NCBI GenBank assembly: GCA_002778215.1
Contig: PCDM01000018.1
Coordinates: 6,696,001 to 6,760,000 of the forward strand
DNA from: Esteya vermicola
Lineage: Eukaryota > Ascomycota > Sordariomycetes > Ophiostomatales > Ophiostomataceae
Length of the DNA: 64,000 bases
Direction of reading: 5' to 3'
The position numbers were made by a program, and so were the translations under genes. Shown piece by piece: positions 47,067 to 58,416 of this stretch. Under the pieces are notes generated by a model that saw only the letters and a list, made by a program, of their open reading frames with translations, searched no databases and was not told the DNA's origin. Positions within the stretch are counted from its first letter, which is position 1; each line of letters starts with the position of its first letter.

Positions 47067-50000
47067 ATGGATCCCGAGGTATTGAGCAATACCCCTCCTC
47101 CACGTCGTGCCCCTCTGGCATGCTCTAGTGTACGTGCTCGGGTGGAAATAGATCATCCATGGCGTCCATGGCGTCTACATCTCATCTACCGCTAACAATA
47201 ACAGTGCCGGAAAGTAAGTGCCAGCAAATTGCAGTCTTGTCCGACGCTCATTACTCACAGCATGCGAATAGGGAAAGGCGCGATGTGTCATTGAAGAAGG
47301 GTCCCAGTCTTGTCGTGAATGCCTAAAAAAAGAGAGAAATGTCCGTTGCGAAGCAGTCCTCCTCTCATCGACGAACTCTGTACTTTCAAAATAAAGAAAG
47401 GAAAAAAAAAAAAGATCTGGTTCACTGACTATCCGCTGTGCAGTGCGTTTGGCTAGAATCCAACCGTGGGAAATGGTCGAGGACCGCGCGAAGATCAAAG
47501 TCACGGAAGCCAGAAAACGAGACGGGCAGCATGTCAGGTTCGATCATGAGCACCAACACTAGCACGAATGCACCTATTGGCTACTCCAGTATTACGGCCG
47601 CCGCCAGAGCCACATCCTCACAAGTCCAGACACCGAGCACCAGAACCAGTCCAGACGCACTTGGCATGTCGGCGGTGTCGCCGTCATCCAGCATCCACAC
47701 TCTGCACTCGGTTCACTCGACCGCTGCCACATCCAGCAACCAGTCGGATGATGTGGTGGATGTCCACAACCCTGGGCACTTCAAGGTGGACCATGCATTG
47801 TTCCCATTGGGTGTCTTGGCAGAGTTCGTCTATTCTCTTGGCAAAGTCTAGCATTCCATTTGGGGGGGAAGAGTCATGATACTTACAAATTAGGGCAAGC
47901 CGTCAGATTGCGTCCAACGAGGACCAGTCGGAGCCAACCCTGGCGCCCACTGCCCGGGGGTCAACCGTTGACCATGACGCGCGGTGGAGCTCGTCATCTC
48001 AGATGCTCGGCGTTGCCAACAACAGATACTTTCATGTTGATATTCGCCACCGTATGCAAGACTGTCACCCTGTCACACTCTCACCCCATCACCCTGACAC
48101 CATACCCAACTAATACTGGCTATATCAGAACTCCTGCAACAAGGGCAAACCAAAACCATTCCCAGCATCATTGCAGACCGAATCATTACAGCCTCACAGG
48201 TGGGATTTCTTTCCCAGCTTCATGTCATGTCTTGGATACTCTCTAACAAGGCAGGCTGAGGAGCTCTTTGAAATGTAATTGTAGTCTTGCCCGTGAGCCG
48301 GGTCGTCTCATACTGACAATTTACCTCTGCCAGCTTCTTCAACCAATTAAATCCACATCTAGGGCTTTTGGACCGCAAGTCAGCCACACCACAATCCTGC
48401 AGCTTGCGTTCCCCCTTTCTGTTCATGTCCAGTGAGTAGTGGCAATAGTGCACGTCTTGTCAGAGCATGCCATTTTGCTAAAGGGCGACAGTCTGTGCCG
48501 TTGCATCCCGCTTCTATCTCAATGGAGTCCTCTATAGCAGTCTGCTGCCGCATGCTCGGCGGGCCGGCCTCGATGCCATGCTCGTGTACAAATCTACTGC
48601 TACCGTGCAGGGCTTTGTCATCTTGGCCACGTGGTCACAGCCATCAGAGTCTTACCAGACGGATAATGCGTATCTCTTTGCCGGTATTGCTATCAGGTAT
48701 AGTTCAACTCGGCCTCCTCGGCCTCCCCTACGTCCGCCCCTCTCCCTGACAGAAACAGAGTCGGCGTCGAGATTGGACTGCACCGCAAGATCGTGCTCAG
48801 CTATCCCGAGAACATGGATCCGGCTATCAAGCAGACGTACACCAGCGAGGTCCTCTCACGCGAGCGTACCTGGTTCTGCGTCTTTGTGCTGGACCGCTCG
48901 ATGAGTGCTCTGACCGGAAAGCCACCACAGGCGCCAGAGACTTACGAGGTGCGTGATGTCGACAATTGGTGGCGGCGGCCTGAAGCACTGCTCTCGGACG
49001 TCTTTGTCTCGGCCGAGGCCCAGCTGCTCCGACTGCTCTACCGTTGCTTTGATGTCATCCACTCATGCAACGACACCGTCACAGGCGTCTCACACGGCCT
49101 CAACTACCAGGTGGTCGTCAAGGATCTGCAGTGGCGACTGGATGAGTGGGCAGCGATCTGGACACAGAATCTGCGAGACGCCTCGGAGAGCCTCGGCAGT
49201 GGCAGCAGCACTGATGTGGATCAGGGGCTCTCCTCCCGGCCTCTTGACCTCTATCTCTCCTACCTGACTCTCTACCGCTGCTTCTTCAATCTGATCCCGC
49301 TGTCTTTCGGCCTGCACCACTGCACCATTGACGGCTTCAACCGCGTGGACCAGATCTCCTTTGTCACCCGCTGCTACGAGTGTGCTATGCGCACCCTCGA
49401 GGTCGCCAACAACCAGCTGCGGCCTCAGGCAGCCTTCAAGACGGCCTCCGACATTAGTGTCTTTGCCGTCACCTATGCCGCCTGCTTTCTTCTCAAGCTC
49501 ATCGGTCCCGAGTTCCGCCATCTGTTTAACGAGGGCACTGTGCTCGCCCTCGTCAATGAGACTGTCGCTCACCTCCAGGACGTCTCGGAAGATGAACGCC
49601 ATATTCACTACCTTCACTCTCTCTTCCTGCACCGGCACTTGTCCGTGTTCTCTACCATTGGGTCGCCGCGGTCTCAGAGACGTCCCAGCACGGTCCAGAG
49701 AGAGGACAGGACGCTGAGAGGCAATTACAGCGGCACCAGCAATCCCATCAACGCCAACAGCGGCCGCATCCACCCCGGGATCAAGAGCACCGATGCAAGC
49801 AGCGCCAACAGCACTCATCGAGACAGTGCGGCCCCCTCACCAGCACTTCCCATGGACCTGCCGTCTTTCTTGGCGACCAACCCGATGACGAGGTCGCTCA
49901 ACACGGACATTTCCATCGACCCAGACGGCTCGGTCAATTTCGTGTCGGATGCCGGCACAGAGGTGTTCCGTCCCGCCGAGGATATGAGCTCCGAGTGGAT

Positions 50001-50124
50001 CGACAGTGTGCTTGGCCTTCAGAATCGCCGAGATGATCTCTTCTCAGCGGCACTACAGATGCCTCCTGAGACGTCAGCAGATAGCTTTTCCTGGTTTTCC
50101 GCATTGGCAGGAGGGAATGTCTAG
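47067..50124 (+). CDS. Zn2Cys6 transcription factor with zinc cluster split over four exons
   Basis: Nuclear regulator of about 800 residues. No single frame shows the zinc cluster. Joining exon 1 (47067-47129, ending ACSS), a 9 nt microexon (47205-47213, CRK), exon 3 from 47272 (GKARCVIEE, CRECLKKERN) and the exon starting at about 47444 (CVWLESNRGKWSR) gives the spacing C-x2-C-x6-C-x8-C-x2-C-x6-C. A basic run RRSKSRK follows. Further short exons carry VANNRYFHV, LLQQGQTKTIPSIIADRIIT and AEELFEM|FFNQLNPHLGLLD, the start of the fungal_trans region of this branch. The last large exon begins before 48793 with VGVEIGLHRKIVLSYPENMD. The tail is Ser/Thr-rich. Targets are unknown; neighbours are a transporter and a secreted amidase. 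Confidence 0.85.
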
Positions 50125-50232
50125 ACCAGGAGAATTAATGTTTATAAATAATTCTATTTTATGCAATTCACCTCTCCTCGTAGCCAGTACTGCCTCTAGT
50201 AGATTCCTATCCCAGGCAATCTCTGATACACA

Positions 50233-52567
50233 CTACCACGCCGTCACCCCTGTCTGGACAGGCCGGCAGAAGCCCGCCTCCTCGCAAGCTGCGAGAAACG
50301 ACATGAGGACAGTGTCACAGCCGTGGTGAGCCACGAAACTGAGGGTAATGACCAACTCCTCCTCCCGCTTTTCAAACACTTAGCCATCTTCGTTTCTTAA
50401 GCAGCTTTGTCACTTCGACATACCTCGGAGATCACACTGTCATAGGGAACAGTGCCAATGGGCACAGTGACGTCCACGAGCTTGGCAAATGGCGCCATCG
50501 AAGCCGCTCTCATCGGCTTGAACGGAGGAAAGTAGTCGTAGTTGAGGACATCGCGGTACTCGGGCACGCCTCCCCCAGTGTCTTCAATCTGGTAGACCCA
50601 GAGGCCCTCTGTGCAGGTCTCGTTGCTAAAGGGGATCATCTCCGCATTGACAAAGCTGCCAAAGCTGGCCATGCGATCTTCACTGTGTGCTTTTTGCGAC
50701 TCATTCATCTTCTGGCCCGCCCGCCAGGCTATCAAGACTTGGTTGTCGGCTTCCGGTGCTCGCCCATCAAAGCGTGCCTTGTATTCGGAAACAAATTGCT
50801 TGCTAAACAGGTTCCAGTTGTCGTACTTTGTCAGCAAGCCAATGTCGCTCGTGTATGACGACAGCGTTTCATTTTCAGCGACAGTCGCTTGGAAGAGCTC
50901 CGTCACATTCTGCTCGACAATATCCATGCCCAAGGCTGTCGTCATGTTTGCTAGCCAGCTGTCGATGAGTGTCTGGGCCACAGAGCTGTTGACCGGATAC
51001 CATTCCGTCTGCTTCCTGTCAGAACCAAATCTCGTCAACCCGGGATGTGACATACTGGGTAAAAGATCTTCTTGGGGAGTGAGAAGTTTCCCTTTTCGAG
51101 GGGAGAGTTCTCAGCAGCCTGCCATGACCCCATTACTGTCTGCAGCATAGAAGGCGATCTGGCAAACACACCAAGAGTGTCCATGGACGTCGAGCTGGGA
51201 ATCACTTTTGTAAGATCAATGGCGCCCCATGAAGGACGCATACTATCTTGTCAACAATGTCTTCCGGGGCAGGATAAGCCTTGAACATACCCGTAAACGC
51301 CAACGCGATCCGCCGGATTCCGGACGCTTCCTGTAGTGTCACTTCCCACCGTAAAGTCGAGCTGCTCGTATGCCGCCATGGCTGCTGCTGAGCCGAAGCT
51401 GGAGGCCGAGAGTCCGAGGAATCCATCACCCCGGATATTCCACGAGTACTGTATTGTGAGCCTCTCATGTTCTTACGTCTTCTCATCTCTTGTCACTTAC
51501 GGAATAGTCCATGTTCTGGTAGGCATACGAGCCATAGGCAAAGGTTGACAGCTTTGTCTTGCCTACAAGAACGGCACCCAGACTGAGAAGTCGCTCAATG
51601 GCAGGCGCCGTCTCATTGGCCTGCGTGTCATACAGGCGTGCATAGGCACGAGAGCCTCCAGTTGTGACGATGCCCTTGACCGGCATGAGATCCTTGAGAC
51701 CGAACCGCAACCCCGCCAGAGGATACTTGGCCTTGTCCAGCCGGGAGGAGTACAGCTTTGACGGGACAGGGATCAGCGGTGCGTACTGCTCACTGTTCCA
51801 GATACCGACGGCGGAAAAGGAGCCGTCATCGTTGGATACGACACCATTGTAAAAGGCCTCCTGATAATCTGAAAAGAGCCTGTACACCTTTCGTGCAGAG
51901 AGCGCTCCCGATGTGATGTCAGCCACATACGGTCCCGGGGGAGTGTCGACTGCTGGCACAAAAACAGCCTTGCCAAAAGAATAGGTCTTGCTCGAGGCAG
52001 ATCGTGATGAGAAGGACTTTGAGAGCAGCAAAAAGTCTAGATTCAAGCTGCTCAGATAGTCCATGGCCGAGGTATCCATTGAGCTAGACACGACAGTCTG
52101 AATCTCCACACCTGCCGAGACATCCGGTCAGCCATGGTTTGTTTCTCATTTGTTTGCAAGCGGGGGCTACAACAGCATCGTTCTATTGTATATATACCTT
52201 GAAGAAAGCTCATTGTAAAGACATCGTCGGCAGCATAGTCGGCAACGATGCCACGTAAAAGGTCTCCCGTAACCACAGATGCATTCGTCACAATCACGGT
52301 GTAGAGGGCCAGGGTGTTGGTCGGGGAGAATCCTTTCAGGGACGGCGTCTTGTGCTGGCATACCGGCGCTGACTTGTTCAGTGGAGGCACGTAGTAGGTG
52401 TTTGTCCAAAAGTCCTGCGTGTTGACTGAATAGTTCTCGGGTCTGGCGAGCGTAAAGGTAAAGGAGCCGTCACTGGCCGTGTTCACTACCTCTAGCGGCG
52501 ACGAGTGGCTGGTAGCCACAGCTACGGCGAGCAGGCCGGCTGCCGACAGGATCAATTGGCATAACAT
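50233..52567 (-). CDS. secreted amidase
   Basis: About 680 residues. The start at 52567 begins a signal peptide (MLCQLILSAAGLLAVAVA). The first 250 residues are an extension absent from simple amidases. The amidase domain has the Lys in GLRFGLKDLMPVKG, the cis-Ser region SASSFGSAAAMAAY and the nucleophile region VGSDTTGSVRNPA, where TT replaces the usual TG pair. Many N-glycosylation sites support secretion. The last coding exon is short: after SVISE, an intron (50333-50396 region) leads to REEELVITLSFVAHHGCD and a stop at 50233. Reading straight through instead would end 17 bases after the donor. This class is known from fungal extracellular amidases of unclear substrate. About five introns. 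Confidence 0.82.
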
Positions 52568-53671
52568 GGCTGAGATGGTCGATGTAGCACAGCTCTGGGA
52601 TGCCCAGTGAGCTTTGTACCCTCTGCTTCCCCGCCATTGCTCCAGATATTTGCCCCTGTTGATCTTTGGAATTGCCGCGGAAGACTGACAGCCTTTGATA
52701 ATGATATCGGAAGCTGCACTAGCAGCTGCAATAGTACTTACTGATGTCAAGCTCAGAGCTTTATCGGGTAGGGATGCCGATATCAGTGTACCAATGCGAC
52801 ATCGGGGTATTGAAGACGGTTAGTAGTCAGTAACTAGAAGAAGAAGAATTCTAATCGCCCTTCACCGAAGTGGGTCTCAATTATGCAATTTTATTGATTA
52901 TGAGTGCTGTGAAATGCTTCCCTTCATTGTCTTGGTCAGAAAACTTTATTCTCCTCGCGTTGATTTCTAGGTCTCTCATAGTATTATATGCTTAGATTGC
53001 CTCGCTTCTTGTTAAAATGAAATAAAGCAAGACGGGAAGGGGAGAAATGGCAGAACACAAAGATTCGACAGAATAGAGACACAAATAGTATGCCTTTTCT
53101 CGGTGAAAAGAAACAGGCAGATGACAAGATGTTAGAGGCCATGATGCAAAGCAGCCTCGTCACTTGTCTAGGACATATGATACTAAAGCAGCATCAAATC
53201 TACCGTCATTTTGATCAGAGGAATACATAATCATGGTTGCTAACATCAGATCATGGTACCATTCGGGTGATTGTGGATGGCGCCAAAAACAGGTGCTATC
53301 AGTTTCGGGTAATCGCGTACACAAATCCAGCTCCAGCTGACCTGCTGCGCATATTCATCAACCAGGAGCGGCTAGTACCAGAGTAGTAGCCCACCGTCAC
53401 GCCAAGCGACGGGAACTACACAGGACCAGTATACCCAGCCACCTGGATCAGCACACTCTCCTCAGCCCAGAATGCCACCACACGCTGCTGAATTTGGCAT
53501 TGAGTCCATTTTCATGGCATGCATTTCTTTTCTCCATCTCAACTTTACTCCAGACCGTTCTTGTTCAGTTTGAATTACTGTTTATGATTATTTTCATGCG
53601 TCTTGATACATGTGATAATAGATACATTTTACGTTGACAGGATCCTTCTTTTACATCGGGATGCCATTTCG
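52568..53671. other. 1.1 kb intergenic
   Basis: AT-rich, between two minus-strand genes. It holds the amidase promoter side and the 3' flank of the sugar transporter. No gene is supported. Confidence 0.5.
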
Positions 53672-55441
53672 CTACTGCTCGTAATTTGACTTGACAGCCT
53701 CGCCCTGAGCTTGGACGTCTGTCTTGAACTCTCCAAACTTGCGGGCGGGCACTTGCTTGAGGAACATCTCATCAAGCTCCTCATAAGTGCGGCCGGCAGT
53801 CTCGGGCAGGTAAATCCAGAGGAAGACTAGACTAAGGATGGCAAGTCCACCAAAGATGAATGCAACTTTGGCACCCAGATTGGCTTCGTCTGGGTTGAAG
53901 AGATAGGGGAGAACAAAGCTCCACATCATGTTGATGCCGTACTGGACAGTGAGGCCAATGGAAATGGTCTTGACACGAAGACGAGACGTGGACACCTCGC
54001 AGAGAATCGTGTAGGCGGTGGCACCGATCGTGACGTTGTACCACCAGCAGTAGAGCATGATCATGGCGACGGCACCTCGGATGGATCCCGCCGTATCGGC
54101 AGCGGCAAGGCCACCCATGAGCCAGAGGATGACTGTGAGGATGAGAAGGCCGTAGAATGTAAGGTTGCGGCGGCCGACGCGGTCCACAAGGTACCAGGAC
54201 ATGACGTTGCCAATGAGAGAAATGACCTGCTGGACAATTTGCAGTTTGAAGCTGTCCGAGGTGCTGTAGCCGGCCAGCTGGATGTAGTAGGTCGAGTAGG
54301 AGGCCGCAAAGGTGATGCCGCTGAGGCCCTGGATGCAGAGAGGGGCGATGGACACGACGGTGCGGCGCAGGTTGGACTTGCGAAAGCATTCGAGATAGCT
54401 CGCATTTTCCGTCTCGCGCTTGACCTCATCCAGCGTCTTGACAATGGCAGCGAGCTTCTTCTCGCCCTCCTCGCTGCGGCTTCCGAGGCGGTGCAGGGAC
54501 TTGAGAGCCTTGTCCTGGCGGTTCTTGGACACAAGCCACCATGGCGACCTGGAGTTGTTAGCAATGATATTCTTCTCTCCAATGTCTTGTGATCCTGTCG
54601 ACGTACTCGGGCATAAAAGGCAGTAAAATGGTGGCGAAAAAGGCAAAGCCATATTGGGCACAAAAGATGGCTCGGTAAGCCCACCGATTGTCATAGGTTC
54701 CTGTGGAGTTGACAACGATGGCGACGATGAGAGGTCCAAAGGTGTATGCCAGAGCAGAGAAGCAGGTCAAAAGACCACGGAGTGCCAGGGGAGAGATCTA
54801 ATGGACGAGACAGCCGTCAGTATTTGGTTGGGGGTTGTATTTTGAGCCCTGTTCTCTCCATCACTTACCTCTCCAATATAGGTCACGGTGACAGAGGCCA
54901 GAGCACCGATTGCAAACCCGTTGATAAACTTGCCGCCAAAGAAGAGCTCATTGGTCGTGGACACAAACTCCATGGTGATACCGGCATATGTGAACACGAG
55001 ACACACGGCAATCGTGGCTCGCCGGCCAATCCAATCAGCCAATGCTCCACCGCCAATGGCACCGACCATGCCGCTGTATCTGTCAGCAGAAACATCCCAT
55101 GTCCCTCACTCAGCGCATGGGTGTGATGCAACGTACGAGGCCACCGGGGCACCCTGGAAGGCGCTCTGCCATTTTGAATGGAGCACATAGTCACCCTCAA
55201 AGTAGTAGCCAAAGTCTTTGCGAAACTCTGGCACGCTGATAATGTTTCCAGCAGCCTGGTTCTCAAACGACACGAGCAGCACGCACCAGACCGCGTAGAG
55301 GGACCATAAGCAGGCTAGGGGGTACTTGCGGATGCACTGCAGCTTGCTCATCTCGTGCTCCTCCTGGTTGGCCAGGTGCGCAAGCTCGCCACTGCTGGGC
55401 TGCTCATCGTGTTCGATTGCGGACTTGTCTGGATGTGCCAT
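53672..55441 (-). CDS. MFS sugar transporter (alpha-glucoside-permease-like)
   Basis: Twelve-segment major facilitator of about 530 residues in four exons. Sugar-porter signatures: ALADWIGRRATIAVCLV after helix 2, LVDRVGRRNLTFYGL after helix 8, LPETAGRTYEELDEMF after helix 12, and NRWAYRAIFCAQYGFAFF for the R-W-R-P-like block in helix 5-6. The cytoplasmic loop carries GSRSEEGEKKLAAIVKTLDE. The MAL-type subgroup is suggested by the SPWWLVSKNRQDKALKSL block. It imports di- or oligosaccharides with protons; the sugar is unknown. It is divergent from a DUF1593 hydrolase, which suggests joint use of one glycan. Confidence 0.9.
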
Positions 55442-55944
55442 GTTTTGTATGGTTGTTTCTCATTGAAGAGATTGATTAGATGGATGATACGGGGAAAATG
55501 AAGGCGGAAAAGATGAAGCACATCTGACAGCTTTATGTACTTCTCCATTCCCCGGAATCTGGGGTACTTCTTGTGGAGACGTTTGTAAAAGTCTCATCGG
55601 AATTCTTTTGTGGGGATAAAGAGAAAAAACGTGGAGTTTATCATCTTCTGACTAGCAAGCCTTGTGAGTTTTGCCGAAGCTCTGCCTGGGCCTACCTAAT
55701 TTGGGTTGGCCGGATACCATTACGTGGCTATTGGTGGCTCCGACTGCCCTTCGGGGAGGCCTGGTTTTTGCAAGTATATTATTTCATCTATGGCATCATC
55801 TAGACTGCTCCGAATGAAACATCATATGAGCAGCCGTTTGGATGCCTGGACCCCTGGATCCCTGGACCTCGGATACAACTTGTACAACTCATACAACTTA
55901 CGACTCATACGACTCATACACACAGTCTCCCCTCAACTCACAGC
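55442..55944. promoter_or_regulatory. divergent promoter of sugar transporter and DUF1593 genes
   Basis: About 500 bp. Near the DUF1593 start there are short repeats: CCTGGA three times at about 55846-55868 and ACTCATAC three times at about 55886-55921, probably in the 5' leader. No gene is supported. Confidence 0.5.
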
Positions 55945-57481
55945 ATGGCCTCGGCAGCAGAGCTTCTCAACTTTCCGGTAAAGCCCAGGGTCTTTATCGT
56001 GTCCGACATCTCCAACGAGCCCGACGACGCCGAGTCTCTGGTCCGCTACCTCCTCTACTCGAACCAGTTTGTCACAGAGGGCCTCGTGGCATGCACGTCA
56101 ACATGGATGCGCACCAAGGTGTGTCCACAGGATATGCATCGCATCCTTGACGCCTATGCCAAAGTCGAGGACAACCTCAACCAACACACTCATCCCGACG
56201 ATCCATATCCCTTGGCCGCCCATCTCAAGAGCCTCGTAAAGTCTGGGCCTCCCGTGAGTTGCACCTCTGCTATCCTTTCATTTGCCGCCTCAGGCATTCC
56301 AGACATAACTTACTCTCTAGATCTATGGCCTCGCAGCCGTCGGCGACGACATTCCGCTCAGCGAGGGTGGCGAGCTGCTGCTTGAGAGAATCGCGGCACC
56401 TTCCGAGCAGCCACTCTGGATCCTCTGCTGGGGCGGTACAAACGTCTTGGCACAAGTTCTGAATAAGCTGCGCTCGACAGTCCCAGAAGCCGACTTTGCC
56501 GCCATGCGATCTCGGCTGCGCGTCTACGCCATCTCAGACCAGGACGACACGGGCGCCTGGATCCGGCTCACATTTCCCGATATATTTTACATTGTCTCCG
56601 TCCACGCATGGAACCAGTACGGCATGGCCGCCTGGACTGGCATCTCTGGCGACCGCTACTACGGCTTCGACCAGGGCGGCCCCGATTTCTCGCAGGTCAC
56701 CAAGGAATGGATCAAGGAGCACATTCAGATCGGCGACCTCGGCAAGGCCTATCCCGACTACATGTTCATTCCCGAGGGCGACACTCCCACGTTCTTGTAT
56801 CTCATCCAGAATGGCCTGGGCGTGCCCGAGCATCCCGACTTTGGCTCTTGGGGCGGTCGCTACGGCCTGTCCGGCCGCCAGAGCAAGCACTATGGCGATG
56901 CCTGTGACATTGTGGTCGGCCAGGACGGCAAGACGTACAAATCCAACCAGGCGACTATTTGGCGGTGGCGGCCTGCCTTCCAGAATGACTTTGCCGCTCG
57001 CATCCAGTGGACTCTGTCGCCGTCCTTGTCGTCCTGCAACCACCACCCCGTCATCTCGCTCAACGGCGTCACGGGCACCGCACCCCTCCATCTGACTGCC
57101 GAGGCCGGCACCACCGTTCGGCTGGATGCCTCGAGCACCTATGATCCAGATGGCGACAAGCTGACCTTTTCATGGTGGCAGTACCGGGACCCGTCAGCAA
57201 CACAGTGGAGTGCCTTTCTCGAGGTCGAAGAGATGGTCATTGACAAGAAGAACGAAGAGGGCACGATTGTGGACGTGACGCTGCCGAGTCCCGAGTCGTG
57301 CTGTGCCGAGCTGCTGAGCCGAAGTCCAGTCGCCGTGGGACAACAGTTGCACGTCATTCTAGAGGTCACAGACGCGGGCACTCCACCTCTGACGAGCTAC
57401 AGGCGGGTCGTGATTCAGGCGACTAACAAGGACCTGAAGGGCGGGCCAGGCGGTCGTGAGGCCATTGGAGATTCGGCCTAA
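55945..57481 (+). CDS. DUF1593 (nucleoside-hydrolase-fold) protein
   Basis: Two exons of about 490 residues. The N-terminus FIVSDISNEPDDAESLVRYL matches the DUF1593 metal-binding start with clustered Asp. Later blocks are LWILCWGGTNVLAQVL, VYAISDQDDTGAWI, YMFIPEGDTPTFLYLIQNGL and GSWGGRYG. The C-terminal third is an Ig-like/cadherin-like domain (VRLDASSTYDPDGDKLTFSW, HVILEVTDAGTPPLTSYRRV). No clear signal peptide; the start MASAAELLNF is cytosol-like. The intron at about 56254-56320 is clean. In bacteria this family sits with cellulose- or glycan-degrading systems. The divergent sugar transporter supports a glycan-related role, which remains an inference. Confidence 0.87.
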
Positions 57482-58416
57482 CTGTGTATCATCCCTTCTC
57501 CATCTCCAAGTGGCCGAGCCTATGTAATGTCAACTTTGCTATTAAACTTAACCATTATATCAACGTATCCAATCATTGGGGTAGAGGATCGTCTGGATAT
57601 TTCGTAACTTGATTCTGGCTCATGCGAGCCATTATCCCTTGCTATCATTATTTTTCCTTGGAACTTCATGGGTCCTCGGCTTCTAGATAGATGAGCCTCT
57701 CCATCAAGATATCAAAAGCACATCACCTGTCAAGGAAAAGTCTTAGTTTAACCCGACATTGATCATTCATCAAGGTCTAAATGAATGTGAATAGGAGCAG
57801 ATTTAGACTATGACTCCATGTCGAGGTTGATAACCTACATAGTATGCCACCAAGCTGATACGAGTGGATCTTGTATGCACGTCAAACAGTCGCTTCTGCA
57901 AGCTGCCTCGCCACCTCCTGTAACCCTATACCTACGAGTACTATGTACACAGTACAACCTGTATAGTGAATCTCATATGCTCCTCCATCCACTTTCACTA
58001 ACACCCTATAAAAGAATAACAGAATCTTCTTTTGCACTCGTCTGGTTTTAATTTTATGCATCCTGTTTTCAGACAATTATGGGAGACCCATACTGAATCC
58101 CAAAGGCCAAGGCGAAAATCATACACCCCTTTTTAGATTTCATCGTCTTTGATTGCGATCTTTTAATTAATTCGTACCCTGTAGCAACCTACGATAAACC
58201 CCAATCCAACAACACCCGTCTTAATGCGCAAGTGACTGGAGTAGAGTAACTGTAACAAAACGATAAAGTACAAATAAAGAAAAACAGTGAACAAAAGAAA
58301 CATGTATGCAATACTAGGAATAGGAATATATATACAAACTGCCATGCTTGAATAATACATAAAAAGTGCATGGACAGTATTCAGTTCATCGTCAGTATAC
58401 GTATGGAATTCATCGA
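57482..58416. other. 0.9 kb intergenic between convergent genes
   Basis: AT-rich 3' flanks of two convergent genes. Open frames here have no family-like sequence. Confidence 0.5.

Noticed and set aside
55846..55924. short CCTGGA and ACTCATAC repeats as a CRISPR-like or satellite array
   Set aside because: Only three short copies each, in a fungal 5' leader; these are simple repeats.
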